Shown here piece by piece: positions 5,341 to 5,932 of a stretch of 5,932 nt of DNA (position 1 is its first letter; the number at the start of each line of letters is the position of its first letter). The stretch comes from Rudanella sp. (GTDB taxonomy: Bacteria > Bacteroidota > Bacteroidia > Cytophagales > Spirosomataceae): contig JAJAYX010000237.1 in assembly GCA_026785985.1 (NCBI GenBank), forward strand, positions 1-5,932, read 5' to 3'. The notes below the pieces were generated by a model. The model was not told the origin of the DNA. It did not search any database and was given only the letters and a program-made list of their open reading frames with translations. Both the position numbers and the translations under genes were made by a program.

Positions 5341-5820
5341 ATTCTCCTTTTCCTTGCCGGCTCAGCCGCTGCGCTCATGGCAACCCCAACCATCGTTCGT
5401 GCCCAATCGGCAGACGAGACCCAGATCAAAGCCGTAGTCGAACGCGAAACCACTGCCTGGGGCAACCGTGATGCGGCTGCGATGGCCGACTGCTGGGCCA
5501 ATGTGAAAGAAGCGGGCCAACTCGTGACGCTGCAGGACGGCAAAGGCACCGTTATGTCGAACCACAACACCAAGATGGACTTGCCCATAGCCATCAAAAC
5601 GATGGTAGCCAGCATGGGGCCAGCCAGCAAAGAGACCTTCCAGAACACCGATTACCAGATTCGGGTAAACGGCAATGCGGCTTTCGCCCAATACGAGCAG
5701 GTGGTAACGGCGGCTGATGGCACGAAGCAGTACGCCCACGAAACGCGGTATCTGGAGAAGTTCGACGAGAAATGGAAGATTGTCCACGTCGGAGCGGCTT
5801 TTTACACGCCAGCGAAGTAG
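5317..5820 (+). CDS. Exported NTF2/SnoaL-like (DUF4440-type) small protein
   Basis: This 167-residue protein (162 from ATG 5332) has a classical signal peptide: Lys-rich start, hydrophobic ILLFLAGSAAALMA, and a probable cleavage after VRA (residue 29). The mature part of about 138 residues looks like a cone-shaped NTF2/SnoaL fold. An N-terminal helix (ETQIKAVVERETTAWGNRDAAAMADCW) leads to curved beta strands, with a central YQIRVNGNAAFAQYEQV strand and a final pair ETRYLEKFDEKWKIVHVGAAFY. NTF2-like proteins bind small ligands or act as enzymes such as isomerases and cyclases; nothing here fixes an activity or substrate. No lipobox is present, so it is probably soluble in the periplasm or outside the cell. 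It follows the lipoprotein by 51 bases, on the same strand. Its stop codon TAG forms part of the palindromic repeat at 5817. Confidence 0.85.
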   Translation: MKTKPMKTILLFLAGSAAALMATPTIVRAQSADETQIKAVVERETTAWGNRDAAAMADCWANVKEAGQLVTLQDGKGTVMSNHNTKMDLPIAIKTMVASMGPASKETFQNTDYQIRVNGNAAFAQYEQVVTAADGTKQYAHETRYLEKFDEKWKIVHVGAAFYTPAK

Positions 5821-5931
5821 AGACGCATACTTGCGTCTTAGATGCCGGATGGTACGCTATTATAATCCGTTCATTGGCACACCATCCAGCGGTGAGACGC
5901 AAATATGCCGGTCTGCCGGTGCGGTCTCTAC
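5817..5931. repeat. Triple-hairpin palindromic repeat, MITE/REP-like
   Basis: The 115-base stretch begins GTAGAGAC (5817-5824) and ends with its inverse GTCTCTAC (5924-5931). Inside are three stems. First, AGACGCA/TGCGTCT (5821-5827/5832-5838) has a 4-base loop. Second, GGATGGT/ACCATCC (5847-5853/5881-5887) extends outward by two pairs past a mismatch. Third, GAGACGCA pairs with TGCGGTCTC (5894-5901/5920-5928, one bulge) around an inner CCGG/CCGG stem. No open frame or tRNA is visible in it. It looks like a short non-autonomous palindromic element and overlaps the stop codon of the upstream gene. Confidence 0.5.
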
Positions 5932-5932
5932 A

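Noticed and set aside
5821..5932. tRNA or CRISPR repeats at the right end
   Set aside because: The stems do not form a cloverleaf with T-arm and anticodon features, and there are no evenly spaced direct repeats with unique spacers.

Overview
The window is chromosomal DNA that best fits a Bacteroidota bacterium of the Cytophagales/Spirosoma type; this assignment is an inference. The reasons are a TTG-N20-TAnnTTTG promoter, a 7TMR-DISM histidine kinase paired with a LytTR response regulator, a lipoprotein with a TTHB210-like (DUF5602) domain, and A-rich start contexts without Shine-Dalgarno sequences. No rRNA, tRNA, CRISPR array or transposase gene is visible.

Layout. (a) 1-681, plus strand: the 3' part of a gamma-glutamyltransferase gene, entering from outside the window and holding the catalytic threonine. 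(b) 702-3410, minus strand and convergent with (a): a LytS/LytR-type two-component operon, with the kinase upstream (3410 to 1539) and the regulator downstream (1478 to 702). Neither gene is intact as read. The kinase has an in-frame TAA between its seven-helix sensor and its catalytic half. The regulator changes frame in the linker between receiver and LytTR domain, and changes frame again at its C-terminus, where a perfect 21-bp palindrome replaces the expected codons. (c) 3411-3583: the divergent control region. It holds a 20-bp-spaced direct repeat that resembles a LytTR operator, lying just upstream of a good Bacteroidota promoter that points right. (d) 3584-5820, plus strand: three genes for cell-envelope proteins, namely a membrane-anchored di-heme cytochrome c (frameshifted near 3683), a TTHB210-like lipoprotein and a small exported NTF2/SnoaL-like protein. 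They are closely spaced and probably one transcript. (e) 5817-5932: a triple-hairpin palindromic repeat with inverted ends, which begins inside the last gene's stop codon.

How it may work together (inference). The placement suggests that the LytTR regulator, or a relative, acts at the direct repeat to switch on the cytochrome/lipoprotein/NTF2-like genes in response to something sensed by the DISM kinase. As read, both TCS genes and the cytochrome gene are broken, while the outer genes are clean. Either this regulatory module is decaying in this strain or the sequence carries errors between about 740 and 3690. The sequence alone cannot decide between these. The palindrome is the lesion least like a simple sequencing error.
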